64,000 nucleotides of DNA from Lagopus muta (taxonomy: Eukaryota > Chordata > Aves > Galliformes > Phasianidae): positions 8,361,219 through 8,425,218 of the forward strand of contig NC_064444.1 of NCBI RefSeq assembly GCF_023343835.1. Direction: 5' to 3'. Below the pieces are notes generated by a model, which saw only the letters and a list, made by a program, of their open reading frames with translations, was not told where the DNA came from and made no database searches. Positions 62,278 through 64,000 of the stretch are shown here, one piece after another. Position 1 is the first letter of the stretch, and each line of letters begins with the position of its first letter. The position numbers and the translations under genes are program-made.

Positions 62278-62803
62278 GGGAACCTACACATGTGGGAATG
62301 CTTACAAATACATCCAAGAAAACAGCAGATTTAGAACACAGACTGAAGAAGGGGGGGCGCTGCATTATAAAGCCACATATTAAATAAGCATTTGCTGTAC
62401 CTGCATGTTCCCAAAATAGCACAAAGATGGCAAATGTCAGACTTGTTTAGGACCCTATAAATTTATGGGAAATTGAAGGTTGACTCAATTATTAACAGTC
62501 CACACACAGGTTACAGTAGATGAATTTTCCGGTGTGGTTCACAGCACTTTAAGAAACAGCAAGCCTGCTGTACTACGAAGGGACAATCATCACGTGGTGC
62601 AATGTAATTCACGGAGGGAAAAGAAATACATAATTAACAAATTGGATTTTTTCCTCACTTCTCCCCTCCTCTTTCTAGACTTAATAGTGAAATATAAACA
62701 AATACATTAAATCAATTTAGATAATATCACGAGATGCCCAATGAATCACATATGAAGCCTATAAAGAAGCACCCCATGTTACTGATTTTATTTAAATTCT
62801 CAC

Positions 62804-62868
62804 CTAAGAGACACAACAGAAGATGACGAGTTGTTTCCAAGGCACAGCTCACTGCTGACGCCATACTT
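62804..62868 (-). other. Candidate minus-strand exon, unassigned
   Basis: On the minus strand a pyrimidine-rich acceptor (ctttatattcag) is followed by 65 bases, open in one frame (KYGVSSELCLGNN...), and a consensus donor (cttag|gtgaga). The codon use is not strongly coding-like. It could be an exon of CMTM4, of a non-coding transcript, or a chance match. No homology is recognised. Confidence 0.2.
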
Positions 62869-64000
62869 CTGAATATAAAGCCAATGATGGACAGAACAGA
62901 CTGAGATACAGGCATCGAATCTCAAAGGTCAGCACCTTGTCTCTCAGAAAAGGCAGAGGTAGATGGCAGATGATGCTAATAATAACCTCTGAGCATATGG
63001 TTCCTTATAGAAAACTTAGGAAGAAACACAAGCAGTATTATGCCAGATGGCTTCCAAAGACCACAGGGGAAAAAAAAAAAAAGATCCCCCAGCAGATCCA
63101 TCCCCAAACATTATAAGCTATCACAGATGGGAAGAGTACCATACTCAAGCAGGACACAGAAAACACTATTCTTATCTTCCTCAGATTGAAGCAGTCACTA
63201 TACATATCAAGGCAGAACGGTTAACAAAAACTAGATATAAAACAAGACAGATGAGGCATGAATTTACAAAATGAAAGGAGCAAGCAGAGTGTAGGTAGGA
63301 ATCAACTTTACTAAGAAGCAATTAAGCTGCCAAATCATTCTTAATTATCATTTAAGAAATTTAATTCTATAGCAGGCAGTTGCATACCATCAAGTGAATG
63401 CACAATAAACCTGAACTAAGACTGCCCAAACTGAATAGAGTATTAACAGGAAAATACCTATTCTTACAACACCATACAACAGTTACTCTGTTGCTCCAAT
63501 CATTTCATGTTAACTGATCTTTCAAGCCTGTGCGTAGCATGCAATATTTACCCTCATTTTTACACACAGAAATACACGGTGATGGCAAATCTGAGGGCTC
63601 AGTTTTGACTTAAGAGGATTAATCAGAATGCCATTACCATTTCAAGCATCCTATTCCCACGAGATTCATCTGTTTAGCTTTCATTTTATTTTATTTACAG
63701 TGGTTTTTGGATCCCTTTGTAGAGCTAAACAGCACACTTGAAACTAAGAAAAGCCAGCAAGACCAGCTGGCTGGAAGAAGTAACTTAGTGCCACTTTTCT
63801 AAGCAAATTTCAAAAAGGCAAATCACAAAACCTTTCTGACTCATTTTCTTCCGTAAAGATTTCATTTATTTTTTTTTTAATTCTACTCTTTTAATGGCTG
63901 CAGGTTTGATAACAATCTTAACAACAAAGATTACTGCTTCTTCGATACACCACATGAAATTGTAATTGTAAAGGGGGTGGAATTAAGAATGCTTATGTTA

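Larger units (their letters stand above)
54641..64000. other. No recognisable gene; possible CMTM4 3' region on the minus strand
   Basis: Predominantly AT-rich DNA. The next gene in mammals is CMTM4, on the opposite strand to CMTM3, so its 3' UTR or introns may lie here. I looked for the conserved MARVEL exons and the C-terminal tail of CMTM4 on the minus strand and found neither. Two minus-strand stretches with good splice signals (near 57.13-57.19 kb and 62804-62868) are too weak to call genes. A 16-bp tandem duplication occurs near 60.3 kb and an A-rich run at 62241-62277. Confidence 0.5.

Noticed and set aside
54641-64000. CMTM4 coding exons on the minus strand
   Set aside because: Expected from synteny, but no MARVEL-domain or C-terminal tail sequence could be found on inspection.

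Overview
The window is vertebrate nuclear DNA from a bird, most likely a galliform. It has CR1 LINE fragments with the typical avian 3' end (TGATTCTATGAT type), a solo LTR of an avian type, compact introns and sharp GC-rich promoter islands in AT-rich flanks. Most stretches between the islands are intron, UTR or intergenic DNA. The short open frames in them are chance frames unless noted.

Gene order from left to right is BEAN1 (+, 5' end not found) - a SPATA2-family gene (+) - TK2 (-) - CKLF (+) - CMTM3 (+). It matches the mammalian BEAN1-TK2-CKLF-(CMTM1-CMTM2)-CMTM3-CMTM4 block (human 16q21-q22), with two differences. There is a SPATA2-family gene between BEAN1 and TK2, and nothing resembling CMTM1 or CMTM2 between CKLF and CMTM3, which are only about 590 bp apart. 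I rebuilt all exons of TK2 (10 exons, 274 aa), CKLF (4 exons, 140 aa), CMTM3 (5 exons, 168 aa) and the SPATA2-like gene (2 coding exons, 595 aa) from splice signals and codon phase. For BEAN1 I found the last three coding exons.

Region by region: 1-9.4 kb holds no recognisable gene (intergenic or BEAN1 5' intron). 9.4-20.1 kb is BEAN1. 20.1-23.5 kb has no gene. 23.5-24.7 kb is a CpG island starting the SPATA2-like gene, which runs to 27.09 kb and is followed by an old solo LTR. 28.3-33.07 kb is probably TK2 3' UTR and intergenic DNA. 33.07-41.79 kb is TK2. 41.79-41.93 kb is a head-to-head TK2/CKLF promoter. 41.9-44.5 kb is CKLF and 44.86-53.6 kb is CMTM3. 53.6-64 kb has no recognisable coding exon. 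By synteny it may reach the 3' part of CMTM4 on the minus strand, but I could not confirm that.

The genes do not form one pathway. TK2 is a mitochondrial deoxynucleoside kinase. CKLF and CMTM3 are MARVEL-domain membrane proteins from one tandem family. BEAN1 is a membrane protein with PPxY motifs that recruit NEDD4-type ligases. SPATA2 proteins bridge CYLD to the linear-ubiquitin ligase complex. The best leads are the extra SPATA2-family gene and an unexplained GC3-rich terminal-exon-like ORF in CMTM3 intron 1 (47388-47503).
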